Positions 11,561-23,774 of a stretch of 60,000 nt of DNA are shown here, in pieces (positions within the stretch are counted from its first letter, which is position 1; each line of letters opens with the position of its first letter). Source of the stretch: Cryptomeria japonica (Eukaryota > Streptophyta > Pinopsida > Cupressales > Cupressaceae); NCBI RefSeq assembly GCF_030272615.1, contig NC_081413.1, forward strand, positions 24,370,501 to 24,430,500. The letters run 5' to 3'. The notes below the pieces were generated by a model. It made no database searches, was not told where the DNA came from, and was given only the letters and a program-made list of their open reading frames with translations. A program made the position numbers and the translations under genes.

Positions 11561-12880
11561 GATGCTCTAGAACTTAACTTAACTTTGGGCTCCCTTTGTT
11601 GGTCCTGTTTGTTTTTGTTAATTGTCTCTAGTTTGATGGGTTTTTATGATCATCAACTCTCCTTTTATATGTTGTTGTCTTTTGCATTTTGTTGCACTTT
11701 AATGTATATCTTTTGATCTTTTTGTTGTAATGGGTTTCAGGGGCCCATCAAAACCTGTTTTCCCTTATTCAGAAACTCTTACATTGGCTAGTTCAAACAC
11801 TGCTGCTATAGGAGGGCTAAACGGGCTTTTAGGCCACTTTTACAAAGAAACCACTGTCCAAAGGTCTAATCCAAAGACACCAATGGATGAAAAAGGTCTG
11901 AAAAAATCCCAAAACATCAAATCCACAGTCATAGGGTCCAACACACTTATTTTTAGCCCTGTATAATTTTTAGTTGTCAAAACAAGCTAGTCACATGAGG
12001 ATGCCTAGCCTAGGGCTTGATCCCAAACTCCACTAGTTCAATGGCCCACTCATAAATCTCAAGAATATTAAAGTAAATTGTCTTCCCTACCATTCCTCAT
12101 AATTTGAGCTAGTTTGGCCAGAGGAATGAGGGATTAAGAAGACATTTCCTTAGAAACCTTTTTTTTTGAGGGTTTTCAGACCGTTTATTACAAAAATGCA
12201 AATATCTTCCTTATTACATAGACTTTTCCCACGAAATTAAAGTCAAATAAAAATTAACACATATTCCTATTCGAATTAATGAATTAGGCTTCACATTGAA
12301 TTTGTACAATGGTTGTACAAGGCACTGTTACTACAAATTTTGGAAAATTTCTAAGTGTTTATTGAAATCTGATCACAATCTTACATTGAAACTTCATCAT
12401 CATCATCATTCTCAACCTTTGAGACTTTAAACAAGGTTTTTACAACCTCTTCAACTGAATCCAACTGAAATTTGAATTAGGCAGTTGTTGGAGGGAGATT
12501 AGTTACAAAGTAACAACAATTGACAACAAAATTTGTCATCAAATTTGACAACTTTACACAAACTTCACAACTTATGACATTGGCCATTGTAACCTATTAG
12601 GACACATCATAAACCTTATAAATAGGTCACATAGAATCCAAAATACATTGCTTTCCTCATTTAGGCATTTTGGATTTCATTTGACCATGGTTGACCAAAT
12701 AGGTCCTAAGAAGTTCACACAACAAAATATCATCAAAGCCTTACATGGCTAATCAAAACAACTCAAATGGTCTTGAAAGACCTTATTACAACTCAAAAAA
12801 ATCAAAGAACCTACAGACACTTCTAAGAGCCTTCATTGCTAAAATGGTCTTCAAATCCTACAAGGTTCTTGTGCACTAAC
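11561..12880. other. Noncoding right part of the 9.1 kb insert
   Basis: The first ~200 bp is T-rich and reads like a LINE 3' untranslated region ending near 11770. The rest is AT-rich with no open frame I trust. A run of T near 12160 could be the poly-A of a minus-strand insertion. The short sequence CTTATAAATAGGTC near 12617 looks TATA-like. No paired LTR was found. Confidence 0.4.
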
Positions 12881-12888
12881 AAGACAAG
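12881..12888. repeat. 8-bp direct repeat AAGACAAG, right copy
   Basis: This is the second copy of the duplication that flanks the 9.1 kb insert. G1 gag resumes in frame at 12889. Confidence 0.8.
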
Positions 12889-14160
12889 AAAGTGTTTAGA
12901 GGAATTTTCTTTAAGTGTGGAGGAGAAGGACATCATTCATTTGAATGTAAGAAGACAAAGAATATGGGGAGAACAACATTGGTAGAAGAAATCCCCACTA
13001 GATTAGAAAACAAATCAGAAGATGGAGAACTATTGATGATGAGGAGATCTTTGTGTCATACCGAAGAGGATGAAGAGCCCTTGCAGAGGAGAAATTTGTT
13101 CAAGACCAGATGTAAGGTATCTAGTAAGTGTTGTAAAGTAGTTATTGATAGTGGTAGTTCAGATAATCTTTTTTAAGAAGAAATAGTGAATAAACTAAAG
13201 TTGGAAAGATTGAAACACCCTAAGCCTTATTATATAGCATGAACTTAGGATGATCATAAGTTTTTAGTAAGTGAGCAATGCTTGGTGAAATTGAAAATTG
13301 GAAATTATCATGATGAAGTTTTGTGTGATATTATGCCTATGGATATTTGTCATCTTTTGTTGAGTAGACCTTGGCAGTTTGATAGATAAACAATACGTGA
13401 TGGGAGAAAGAATATATACACTATTGTGAAAAAGAGGATGAAACAAACCTTATTACCCTTGGAGGATCCCCTAAAGAGTGAAGTCTCTATGAATGCTAGA
13501 ATCTATTTGGTAGACCGAAGGAAATTATTGGATGGAATGAGACATGAAAATGTGTGTTTTGCCTTAGTCCCTAAGAGGACTGAGAACTCGGAGCATGAGG
13601 GACAGCCAGAGGAGATAAAAGAGTTCCTATCAGAGTATTAAGACATCACTTTAGATAATGTGCTTAATGGATTACCACCTGTGACAATTATCAGTCATTG
13701 CATGGACCTGATTCTTGGAGCTAGTTTTCCTAACAAAGATGCACACGAAATGACACCAATAGAGAATGACGAGTTGAATAGACAAGTGCAAGAATTGTTG
13801 AAGAGAGGTTTTATCAGAAAAAGTATGAGTCCTTATGCGGTACCAATAGTGTTAGCGCCTAAGAAGAATGGAAAATGAAGGATGTGTACTGATTCCAGAG
13901 AAATAAAAAAGATCACAGTAAAATATCGGTTTCATTTACCTAGGATGGATAACATAATGGATTGCTTGAGTGGAGCCAAATAATACACAAAGATAGATTT
14001 GAAGAGTGGATATCATCATATCAGAATCAGAGAAGGAGATGAGTGGAAGACAACATTCAAAACAAATGAAGGATTGTATGAATGGTTGGTGATGCCTTTT
14101 GGGTTGACTAATGCAACAAGTACTTTCATGAGATTGATGAATGAGGTATTGAAGAAATTT
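12889..14160 (+). pseudogene. G1 gag zinc knuckle, protease and N-terminal RT
   Basis: It opens with a CCHC knuckle (CGGEGHHSFEC preceded by FFK, about 12904-12950). The aspartic protease follows, with the active site VVIDSGSSDNLF near 13138-13173 and a conserved DIMPMDICHLLL stretch near 13330. The RT starts near 13740: [34 protein letters not shown] (the DLKSG Asp is catalytic) and [12 protein letters not shown]. Stops occur at several places, for example 13876-13878 (TGA where Trp is usual) and just before 14000. The gene is cut at 14160 by element C1 and resumes at about 31269. Confidence 0.85.
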
Positions 14161-16521
14161 TGTTAGAGATAATATACTACTGAGAGAGGGGTGAATCAGT
14201 GGTATTCAACATAGATGTGCATACCGGTTATGAGATCCAACATAATGCATAGTTACCGGTTAGTGGGGGAGACAAAAATACAAATGCAATCACACACAAA
14301 GGGCCATCACATAACACTAGAATGTACGAGGAAAACCCAAGATAGGAAAAACCTCGGTGAGCAATACTACTGGAGTCTACTGATCCAATCCAGCCTCACA
14401 ATTAAAAATTTGTTACAATTTTTAGGGCACCAACCCAAGGAGCTACAACCCTTGATTTAGAACCAACCCCTGATTTAGGGCACCAACCCCTAACTTGTTT
14501 ATGGGCTACAACGCAAAGGAATTACAATCCCTGCACTGAGATACAACTCAGTGATCACTATGAAAACATAAATTACAAAAGTAGTTATTCTATTACAAGT
14601 GAATCTTGCAATCATTCCAAATACCTTACTCTATCGGTGAGATACCTTCTCTCTTGCATCGATACACTTCTCCTGCTGCTCACATCTGTTGCTTCACTTC
14701 TAATAAACTCTACCGGTTAACCTCTACTCTCCTTCTAGTATGTTGGATCTCCTTCTCACTGCTCTTCTCTTCACCAGTACTACACTCTTCGGGTCTACTG
14801 TCTGCCTTCTCTGCAGCTCTCTTCACTTCCGCTCTGTCGGTATGAACACTACTGGTTCTGCACTGCTAACAGTTGAACACTTTAGCCTGGTTCACTCTCA
14901 AACTTAGTCTCTTCTCAGATGTGATTTGTGCACTTGAATTATTTTCTCTCACATGTAGAAGTAATAAACTTCATAGCAACACAATATTCTTCTATTCAGC
15001 AACACTACTCTCTTATCCAGTGGCAACCATCTCTATTTTTGGCTTGCACATTTATAGACTGGTTTTGCCACAAAAAACCAATTCAAACTTTGAGAGGTTA
15101 GGGTTTCCTCACTTACCTCAAGGCAAACTAAATCTGATAAGATCTTTCCTGATTTGATCACCCAAACAACCAAGTGTACAACTTTTCCATCAACGCGCCT
15201 TCTTGATCACGCCTTCTATTTTTGGCAATTTGCTTTTTACCTTGTCGGCTGATGTCTTGGTCAAGTACCAAGATTGGTCTTGATGTTTCTTTCCATCACC
15301 TCGATCTTATCAATCAATCTTAGTTGTCTCGCAGTTGTCCTCCAGACCTCAAGTCAGAAACCTCTGCAACAGCTCTACAATAGGTCCAGTGATTTGTGGG
15401 ATCTTCCATTAATGTCAACCAACTCTACAACTATCCCGTCGGTGTACATTCCATCTACCACTGCATGCAAGTCCGCCACCTTGAATTAAAAATGCCATCC
15501 ATGTCGACCACTTGCTAGCTTGGATCTTCATGTCGATTAGATAGGATCACCGACCAAACCCTCTACCAATTTCTCTCCTTTGTCGATTTACTAACCCTGC
15601 TGGTATAACACATTCTACTAGTTGACTCATGTTTGCACTTTGTTGAATTATCTGTGGAATACCTAAGACCTGTCTTCAATCGTCTCTATTCCAAGCATCC
15701 ACATTCCCACAAAGTGGGAGGACATCTGCATCTACACCTTGCTCATATTATCGATGGACTTACATAGTGGTAAGCACACTTGATCTCTACCGACATCTCA
15801 ACATGCCTTCTCAGTTGGTTCAGTGCATATCCATTATTTAATGCACTTGATGCACACCTCTTCTTCCTTATCTCACAAAACTGTGATGCACACAAAGCAT
15901 GATAGAAGATAAGTTCCACTTACTGGTGGACTAACACCTTGTTTTCTGCATCCTACAATGTACTCATGTGGCTTCCTTATTTGAGTAACATATCTTCAAA
16001 TAGGCACATGTGATCCAGTATGGGCACATTCATTGTCAATCATTGCTTCTCATGATGACTGGATCTTCATCCGGTGGGAGTCATGTTGTTCTTTAACTTC
16101 ACAACATACCTATGATCTGTTCATTCTTCTCCTGTTGTGTTGATGTGATTTAGGTAACATTTTGCCTCTTCATCACAAACAACAACTCAAACACTTTGGT
16201 CATCTAGCTTGTACACTGGTCATGACCTTTGCAGGCTGACAATCACTTAATTGGTTGATCTGATTGTTCCATGTCAACACATCACTTACCAGTTGACATC
16301 ATTTCCTTACCGGTAACGATCACCTTCCCAACTCATCCACACAAGTTAGGCACTAACTTGTGTACCGGTGTCTCCCGGGGTCATCTTCCTTACTTTATCG
16401 ATGTTCTGCAACACAAGGAGATATCAAAGATATCTCAACCTATACTCCTCCTTGACAGTGTTGTACATACATCTCTCATATCGGTAGTCATCCCATATCG
16501 GTTGACAACACAATTCCAACA
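14161..16521 (-). repeat. C1 3' LTR (2361 bp)
   Basis: On the minus strand it begins TGTTGGAATTG next to the purine tract and ends near 14161 with the reverse of TGTTAGAGATAA. It matches 19857-21884 plus 30876-31246 throughout. It contains the GGGGTGAATCAGTG sequence that recurs at the same end of the C1 and C3 LTRs. Its ORFs (such as 16271-16582) are chance openings. Confidence 0.9.
15049..15057 (-). promoter_or_regulatory. Probable TATA box in the C1 3' LTR
   Basis: CTATAAATG on the minus strand. The other C1 LTR has CTATAAATA at the matching place (20791-20799). Conservation between the two copies supports a U3 promoter, though old LTR copies share sequence anyway. Confidence 0.5.
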
Positions 16522-16680
16522 ATCTCCCCCTTTGTATGATCCAATGGATTCTCACACATGTAGTATGCGGTATACTACATAACCCTTCTCCCCCTTTGAC
16601 AACAATGGAAAAGGACACTATCAGGGTATCATTCCTCCTTGTATTTGCTAGGCATTGACAAAATTCTTTCTCCCCCTTTG
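16522..16680 (-). other. Triple polypurine tract of C1
   Basis: On the minus strand the motif AAAGGGGGAGA occurs three times: at about 16669-16680, about 16587-16598 and 16522-16533, the last touching the 3' LTR. The tract next to the LTR should prime plus-strand DNA synthesis. The other two are spaced 60-80 bp upstream and look like extra tracts. Confidence 0.75.
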
Positions 16681-17827
16681 TCTTTACTGGATGTCTCTCC
16701 TTCTTTGATACCAATTGTTGCATTTTGTTACATTTTCTCAAGTCACGACACTTGAGATGGAGGACTCAACCATCAATTAACACCAATTGAGCATGCAAAT
16801 TTTATACCATTTGTTAAACTGTCCAATTTCAGAGGGATGTGCCAGTTAACACTACTCACTTGCCGGTCAACCTGCATCACCTCCTGTTTGATCCCAAATT
16901 TCTTTAGGAATCAAATGTGATTGTACTACCAATACAACCAGCCAACTGACAAGTAGGAATCAAATGTGATTGTACTATGAATACAACCAACCAACTGACA
17001 GGTAGATACCCCTTACAATGAAATTTTTGTGGGTATTCCTATTGTAACTTTTCATTATCTTCAGTTTTGGGCAGTCAGTGTACTTACTCTTCCAAGTTTA
17101 AGAATCCCGGATTTGCATCATAGCCACTTGAACTTCCCCCGAATCATTCATTGTAGTTCCTTAACTCTGGTGAGGTCTAACATCGGGGCCCCAATTGTCT
17201 CCATATACCGGTTTAGTTGTGCATATGTGATCATTTGATGATTCTTCAGCTCCATTGTTTCCACTACAACCTATGAGATGATCTTGGATGAACACAATGC
17301 CTACAATATCATCATCAAGTCATAAATATAACTGGTTAGCCCATAAACATGCATGCCTCCATGGTCAACCACTAGGCCAACATATGTCATTCAAGTCTTT
17401 TCCAATATCACCTGAGACATGAACTCCACATTCCATGCTACCGGGGTTATTGCAATGATCTCCAACTTCATTGTCTTACATAACCTGCAAGTACCCATTA
17501 GCATTTATGCCGATAACATCCTACACATATCGATTCCCTATACCGATCCACTATCACTACAAGAACACCTTCTTGTGACTCTTGACATATTGTGTCACTT
17601 TGTATCTAACTCCAATTGTTATCTTGTCATACATTGATACAACAATAGTGATCAAGTCTTTCATACTAGCAACAACATGTTCTTCCATGTTGCCTTCATC
17701 ACTGAGGGGGTGAATGATAAGTTCAGTGTATTACTCCCCCTAAGATCTTGCATCTCCTTTAGGCCTTAGGAGATATCACCTATGCAATTAGTGCATAGTA
17801 TTGGTCCATGGTCTTCTTCCTCCATAC
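16681..17827 (-). other. C1 noncoding sequence between gag and the purine tracts
   Basis: About 1.1 kb with no pol domain on either strand. It contains a tandem duplication of a 49-bp unit (16905-16953 and 16954-17002, beginning TAGGAATCAAATG). I see nothing else to name. Confidence 0.5.
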
Positions 17828-19770
17828 CTACTTGGTCTCATTCTTCTTCCCATTTTCAGGCTTGGGAGCAAGTCTTTCCTTCTTCTGTTGATGAGTCCTT
17901 CCATTTCCTGATCCTCCATCACAACCAGAAGTAGTGCTATAGTAGCACACAACATCCATCCCAACTTCATGTTTGGGGAATCTCTTCATATACTGGTTTG
18001 ACCATCTTCTTTTGGTCATGTTGTTGTGACTGGCAACTGAAACCGATAGGCCTCTTGCTCCTACAGGGACATTTCTCCTTTGGTTCCATGCAAGTCTTAG
18101 ACTTCCATATGCTTTGTATTCCCCTTTATGCAGAGAATATTTATACTGGCCTCCATGTGTCTGCAGGTTCCTCTTCGTGCACTCAAACTCTCTATGGACA
18201 AATCCATTGCAGTTATAACATACAACAACAGATGGACTCTTTCTAGCATAACCAAGAGAGGGGACATGCATGTATCTACTCCTGGATACATTTTTCTCAT
18301 ATGCATTATGTCCATGAGATCCTATATTATTCTTTCTAGATCTCTTTCTACATTCCTCTGCCCTATGGCCATAGCCATTACATGCAAAGAAGTAAACGGT
18401 AAAGGATGGCATATGACTTACAAATTTATTTTTCCATGCATGAGGAGATCTTACTGGTTTAGTATCCACATTTCTTCTTCTTTGAGAATGGTTCCTTGGT
18501 TGTCTATTCTATATAGCTCTTCCATCTGGTCCCTTCTCCCACGCTTTCTTTTCCCTAGGGGTGGTAGCATTTCTCTGTCCTCTGCTGGTAGGAGTTCTTT
18601 TTTGTTGCTTCCTCATTTTGCTGCTTCCAGTGAAGCTTTCCTCTCCCATCTTCCCTTTATATTTGGGATCTGCATTGTTCCTTCTTCTTATAGTACCGGT
18701 CTCCCTTTTTGTCTGCAAGTCCTCACTGGTTGTGTTTAGATCAACCGTCTTTCGAGGAGCATTTATCACTATGAAGTTTTGGCCTTTGTTTTCTCCATTG
18801 GAGGAGACAAATAAAATGTCATTGTGGGGGACATTCTTGTTGGTGGAGCATTCACTAGAACCACTTCCTAATCCTTCAGTGTCCTTGGCATACTTTTTGT
18901 TTTTCAACATTTTGTCAAAGGCATCACTGCTGCCATCAAACTAGATTCTTACCTTGAGCTCATCTTGACACTTCTCAAGTTCATTTCGGAGAATCTCTAA
19001 TTCTCCAAGTAGCTGTTGATATTCTTCATTTTTAACTTCTAGCCTAGATGCTAGATCTTCACACCAACACTCATTAATGTCTTCTGCCTGAAACTTCATC
19101 TCTGAGATGCTTTTCTTAGATTCTTCAAGGTATTTTGTCAACTGATTCTGCTCTACTATATCAACATTATTGAATAGCTTGTATTCCCTTCTAACTCTAC
19201 TGAGTTGTTCAAGTGCATTTACAAGCTCTGCTTCAAGATCAACTTCTGCTTCCTCTTCTTCTTCACCTTCACTATCACTCCCAAACACATCTTGTTAGGG
19301 GGAACTATTTGCCTTAACACTCCTAGATTTGTGCACCTCATCGTCTGATTCTTGATCCATGAAGATGTGGGTTCCTTCTTCATCATTGCTACTACAACAA
19401 TCTGATCTACCTCGGTCATCCATGCATGTGTCTGCAGCACAGTTCTTCTCACTTCCACAAACTGATTTAGTGGTACATTGTTAATTTCCATTTGGCTTCT
19501 TCAGTCTATCTCATAGATGCTTTGTTGATTTACACTTATCCACTTGTGAGGAGACATCACTCATGAGCCCATTGAATATGGCCTTAATGGCTTCTTTATT
19601 GCACAAGCATCTTCTTTCTTCTTTAGATCCAGTTGAAGGATTGACATTCCTAGGAAGACCATTAAAAAATGCCATCCAGACCTCATAACCTAGGAAGGAT
19701 AGGTAGGCTTCAATTTTGCAACTCCAAATGGCATAGTTTCATCTATTAAGCACTGGACTAGGGATTGAAA
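17828..19770 (-). pseudogene. C1 gag (copia-type, two CCHC knuckles)
   Basis: The minus-strand frame from about 19770 shows a copia Gag N-terminal region (FLGYEVWMAFFNGL, later MSDVSSQVDKCKS). It continues through an acidic run (EGEEEEEAEVDLEAEL), a coiled-coil-like segment ending ELEKCQDELK, a basic stretch and two knuckles. The frame from 19288 to 17828 is continuous apart from stops near 18941 and 18509. The first knuckle (FFACNGYGHRAEEC) has Phe in place of its first Cys; the second (CYNCNGFVHREFEC) keeps all four ligands. Gag forms the particle that packages element RNA. No pol frame follows. Confidence 0.75.
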
Positions 19771-19842
19771 CTAAACAACCCATTGTGTCCTTAAGCCAAA
19801 ATCTACCCAATATGGAGAAATCTCATCTTACTAGTAACCTAT

Positions 19843-19854
19843 GCTCTGATACCA
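19843..19854 (-). other. C1 primer-binding site (tRNA-iMet type)
   Basis: The plus strand reads GCTCTGATACCA, so the minus strand carries TGGTATCAGAGC, two bases after the LTR end. This fixes C1 on the minus strand. Confidence 0.9.
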
Positions 19855-19856
19855 AT

Positions 19857-21884
19857 TGCTAGACACAATGTACCACTAAGAGGGGGGTGAATCAGTGGTA
19901 TTCAACTTTTCCCTAACAACCTAGATGTGTATACCGGCTATGAGATCCAACACAATGCAGACTTATCAGTTAGTTGGGAGACAGAAATACAAATGCAATC
20001 ACACATAAAGAGCCATCACATAATACTTGCATGTACGAGGAAAACCCAAGATGGGAAAAAGCTCGGTGAGCAATGTTGCTGGAGTCTACTACTCCAATTT
20101 AGCCTCATAATGAAAACTTTGTTACAATGTTTAGGGAACCAACCTAGGGAGCTACAATCCTTGATTTAGGGCACCAACCCAAGGAGCACCAACCCCCTGA
20201 TATAGGGCAGCAACCCAAGGAGCACCGACCCCTAACTTGTTTATTGACTACAACCCAAAGGAACTACAATCCCTGCATCGAGCTACAACTCAGTGATCAC
20301 TATGAAAACATCAATTACAAAAGTAGTTATTTTGGTACAAGTGAATCTTGCAACCATTCCAAATACCTTACGCTGTCGGTGAGATACCTTCTCTCTTGCA
20401 CTGATACACTTTTCCTATTGCTCACATCTACTGCTTCACTATTGGTAAACTCTATCGTTTCACCTCTACTCTCCTTTTGCCTTGTTGGAGCTCCTCCTCA
20501 CTGCTTTTCTCTTCACCGGTACTACACTCTGTCGGTCTACTGTCTACCTTCTCTACAACTCTCTTCACTTCTTCTCTTCCGGTATGAACACTACCGGTTT
20601 TACACTACTACCAGTTGAACACTTCAACCTAGTTCACTCTCAGACTCAGTCTCTTCTCAGATATGCTTTGTGCACTTGATTGATTTTCTCTTACATGCAG
20701 AAGTAATACACTTTGCAGCAACACAATATTCTTCTATTCCACAACACTACTCTCTTATCCAGCGGTAACCATCTCTATTTTTGGCTTGCATATTTATAGA
20801 CTAGTTTTCCTGCCACAAACCAATTCAAACTTTGAGCGGTTAGGGTTTCCTCACTTACCTCAAGGAAAACCAAATCCAATCAAATCTTGTCCAATCTGAT
20901 CACCCAGACAACCAATTGTATAACTCTGCCATTAATGTACCTTCTTGATCATGCCTTCTATCTTTGGCAATCTGCTTTTTACCTTGTCGGTTGATCTCTT
21001 CGTCAAGCACTGAGATTGGTCTTGGTGTTTCTTTCCAATGCCTCAATCTTCTCAATAAATCTTAGTTATCTCTTAGTTTCCCTCCAGACCTCAAGCTGCA
21101 AACCTCTGCAACAGCTTTGCAACACGTCTCGTGATTTGTTGGATCTTCCATTAATGTCGACCAAGTCTGCAACTACCCCATCGATGTGCATTCTATCTAC
21201 CACTGCATGCAAGTCTGCCACCTTGACTTCCAAATGACTTCCATGTCGATCACTTGCCAGCTTGGATCTTCATGTCAGTCCTGATAAGATCATTGACCAA
21301 ACACTCTACCAGTTTCTCTTTTCTGCCTATTTACTAACCTTGCCAGTATAACACATTCTACTAATTGGCTCATGTCTGCACTTTGTTGAATTGCTGGTGG
21401 AACCCCTAAAACCAATCTTCAAACATTTCTATTCCAAGCATGCACATTCCCACAAAGTGGGAGGACATCTGCATCTGTACCTTGCTCATATTACCAGTGG
21501 ACTTATATACCAGTAAGCACCCTTGATCTGTACCAACTTCTCAACATGCCTTCTCAGTCGGTTCAGTGCATATCCATGATTTCATGCACTTGATGCACAC
21601 CTCTTCTTCCTTATCTCACAAAACTGTGATGCACACAAAGCATGATAGGAGATAAGTTCCACTTACCAGTGGAGTGAGACCTTATTTATTGCATCCTGCA
21701 ATGTACTCATGTGACTTCCCTGTTTGAGTAGAATATCTTCAAATAGGTACATATGATCTAGTGTGGGCACATTCACTGTCAGTCATTGCTTCTCATGATG
21801 ACTTCATCTTCATTTGGTGGGACTCCTTTTTTTCTACAACTTCATAGCATACCTGTGATCTTTTCATTCTTCTCCTGTTGTGTT
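19857..21884 (-). repeat. C1 5' LTR, first segment
   Basis: Begins TGCTAGACAC on the plus strand and matches the 3' LTR from 14161 onward. It has extra copies of a short GGGCACCAACCCAAGGAG-type unit near 20120-20240 compared with the 3' LTR. It ends at the GTGTT target duplication (21880-21884) of C2. Confidence 0.85.
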
Positions 21885-22422
21885 TGTAAGGAAAGCAACG
21901 TGTAGAAAATGCTCGCCTATCGTCAATTCTAAGGGGATTCACAAGAAAGGAAGTATTTCAATTTTAGTTTGCAGTACATTAAAATAAACACAGATAGAAG
22001 ATTAAGATGAACTAGATAGAATAGCACCAGAGAAAGACACCAGATATACATGGGAGAACCCTTACGGGTAAAAAACCCACCACCAAAGAGAGATCACTTT
22101 ATTCAGTAAACAACATTTATCAGATTGTCTTTTCCGGACTCTGATCTTAGAACTTTGTTCTCACTAACTCTTTGTTCTCACCCCACTCGACATCAGTTAC
22201 ATCTCTGTCAACATATATATCAACCATTGATTACAATGTACTGGTTAGGCATAACTATTTATGGAGTCCAACCATTTGTCATTGCGTTTCGGTTTCCTCT
22301 GACTACTCTGATTACATCTTCCAGGTCGACCATTCAACTATTAGTTTGCACCAATCAGTTAGATATCTAACTGCCTGCGTCATTCTGTATTCATGAGAAA
22401 ACACTTATCCCACATGCACCCA
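21885..22422 (-). repeat. C2 3' LTR, outer segment
   Basis: Matches 29400-29965 of the 5' LTR (TGTAAGGAAAGC against TGCAAGGAAAGC) as far as CACATGCACCCA, where G2 sequence begins abruptly. Confidence 0.85.
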
Positions 22423-22427
22423 ATAGC

Positions 22428-23773
22428 CTAGTTTAATTGACCTTTTTTGTGCTTGATTGTGAATGTGTAGGCTTGCATATACTCTACCCACTTCATGTGT
22501 TTGTGACTGAGTTTGTCTTGTGAGTTTAGGAAGATTAGAGCTTGATTATCTGTGTAGACTACAAATTCCTTAGGAAGGAGATAGTGTCTCCACTTACTCA
22601 AAGCCTGCACTAAAGCATATAATTCCAAGTCATATGAGGAGCATTTCCTCTTTGCATCACTTAGCTTCTCACTATGGAAAGCTACTGGTCTTTCTTCTTG
22701 TCTTAGGACAACACCTACTGCAACATTGCTTGCATCACATTCCACTATGAAGAGTTTCTCAAAACTAGGCAACACTAACACCGGTCGAGTGGTTATCTTT
22801 TCTTTAAAGGTTTCAAAACCTCTATTTGCTTGTTCATTCCACTAAAACTTTACCTTCATTCCACCTTTAATAGTATCCAACATTGATGGACATATAGCAC
22901 TGAATTGCCTAATGAACTTCCTATAATACTAAGCTAGTCCATGGAAGCTTCTCACCTATGTTGTTGACTTAGTAGTAGGCCAATTTACTATGGCTTCAAT
23001 TTTGCTAGGATCCATCTTGAGGTTTCCTTGTGACAACACAAACTCAAGGTAAACCAACTTTTTCTTAACAAATTCACAATTGTCCAAGTTCATGGTTAGC
23101 TTCTCTTCATACAGTCTTTGTAGCACAATTTGCAAATGATTAACTTGATCTGCCCTATCCTTACTGAAAATGAGAATATCATCTGAAAATACCACCATAA
23201 ATTTACCTATGAAGTCCTTCATTACCTCATTCATGAGTCTCATGAAGGTGCTTGGAGAATTAGATAAGCCAAATGGCATTACAAGCCATTCATAAAGACC
23301 CTCTATTGTCTTCAATGATGTTTTATATTCATCACCCTCCTTAATCCTAATTTGGTGGTATTCACTTTTAAGGTCAACCTTGGTAAAGTATTTGGCTTCC
23401 CCTAAACAATCCATTAGGTCTTCTATTCTAGGAATTGCAAACCTATATCTAATGGTGATCCTATTTATAGCCCTAGAGTCAGTGCACAATCTCCAAGTAC
23501 CACCTTTCTTTGGGGCTAAAACAGTAGGTACAGCACAAGGGCTAATGCTTTTCCTAATTAGGCCTTGGTCTAAAAGCTCTTGGATTTGTTTGGCAATCTC
23601 AATATCTTGTTGGGGAGTCATCTTGTAAGCCGCCTTGTTAAGTATGGGTGCTCTAAGTATGAAGTCTATTTGATAGCTTATGGCTCTTTTAGGAGGTAGG
23701 GTGGCTGGCTGTCGATCACTCACTATCCCTTTGAACCTCTTCAATAGGTCTTGTACCTCTATTGGCAAATCTG
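22428..23773 (-). pseudogene. G2 RT and RNase H
   Basis: The RT reads AVPTVLAPKKGG, then KVDLKSEYHQIRI and [17 protein letters not shown]. The catalytic motif is VFSDDILIF, with FSDD where YLDD or YVDD is usual; both Asp are kept. The RNase H (22781-22428) shows FIVECDASNVAVGVVL, SSYDLELYALVQAL and VVYTDNQALIFL, so Asp, Glu and Asp are visible. It ends at KHKKGQLN, where the deletion begins. Stops near 22955 and 22860 and at 23771-23773 break an otherwise good frame. Confidence 0.85.
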
Positions 23774-23774
23774 G

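Larger units (their letters stand above)
4298..11770 (+). mobile_element. LINE-A: L1-type non-LTR retrotransposon with three ORFs
   Basis: The order is ORF1 (DUF4283 and CCHC), ORF2 (endonuclease, RT, zinc-binding, RNase H) and a third, less familiar ORF. The right end is set near 11770, after a GGGTTTCAGGGGCCC run like those at the end of plant LINEs. No poly-A tail is seen there, so both outer limits are approximate. All three ORFs are broken. Confidence 0.75.
3758..12880. mobile_element. 9.1 kb insertion in G1 gag, carrying LINE-A
   Basis: The insert lies exactly between two AAGACAAG copies. It contains a plant L1-type LINE (about 4298-11770) with about 540 bp of noncoding sequence before it and about 1.1 kb after it. 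The ends (TGATATAG at the left, GCACTAAC at the right) are not inverted repeats of each other, and I see no LTR pair. Either the whole insert is one long LINE with unusual untranslated regions, or the LINE sits inside another element that carries the duplication. Confidence 0.7.

Noticed and set aside
3758-12880. hAT or MULE transposon as carrier of the 9.1 kb insert
   Set aside because: The 8-bp duplication would fit, but the ends are not inverted repeats and no transposase is seen.
18128-18739. 203-codon plus-strand ORF in C1
   Set aside because: Antisense of the C1 gag, which has zinc knuckles on the minus strand.
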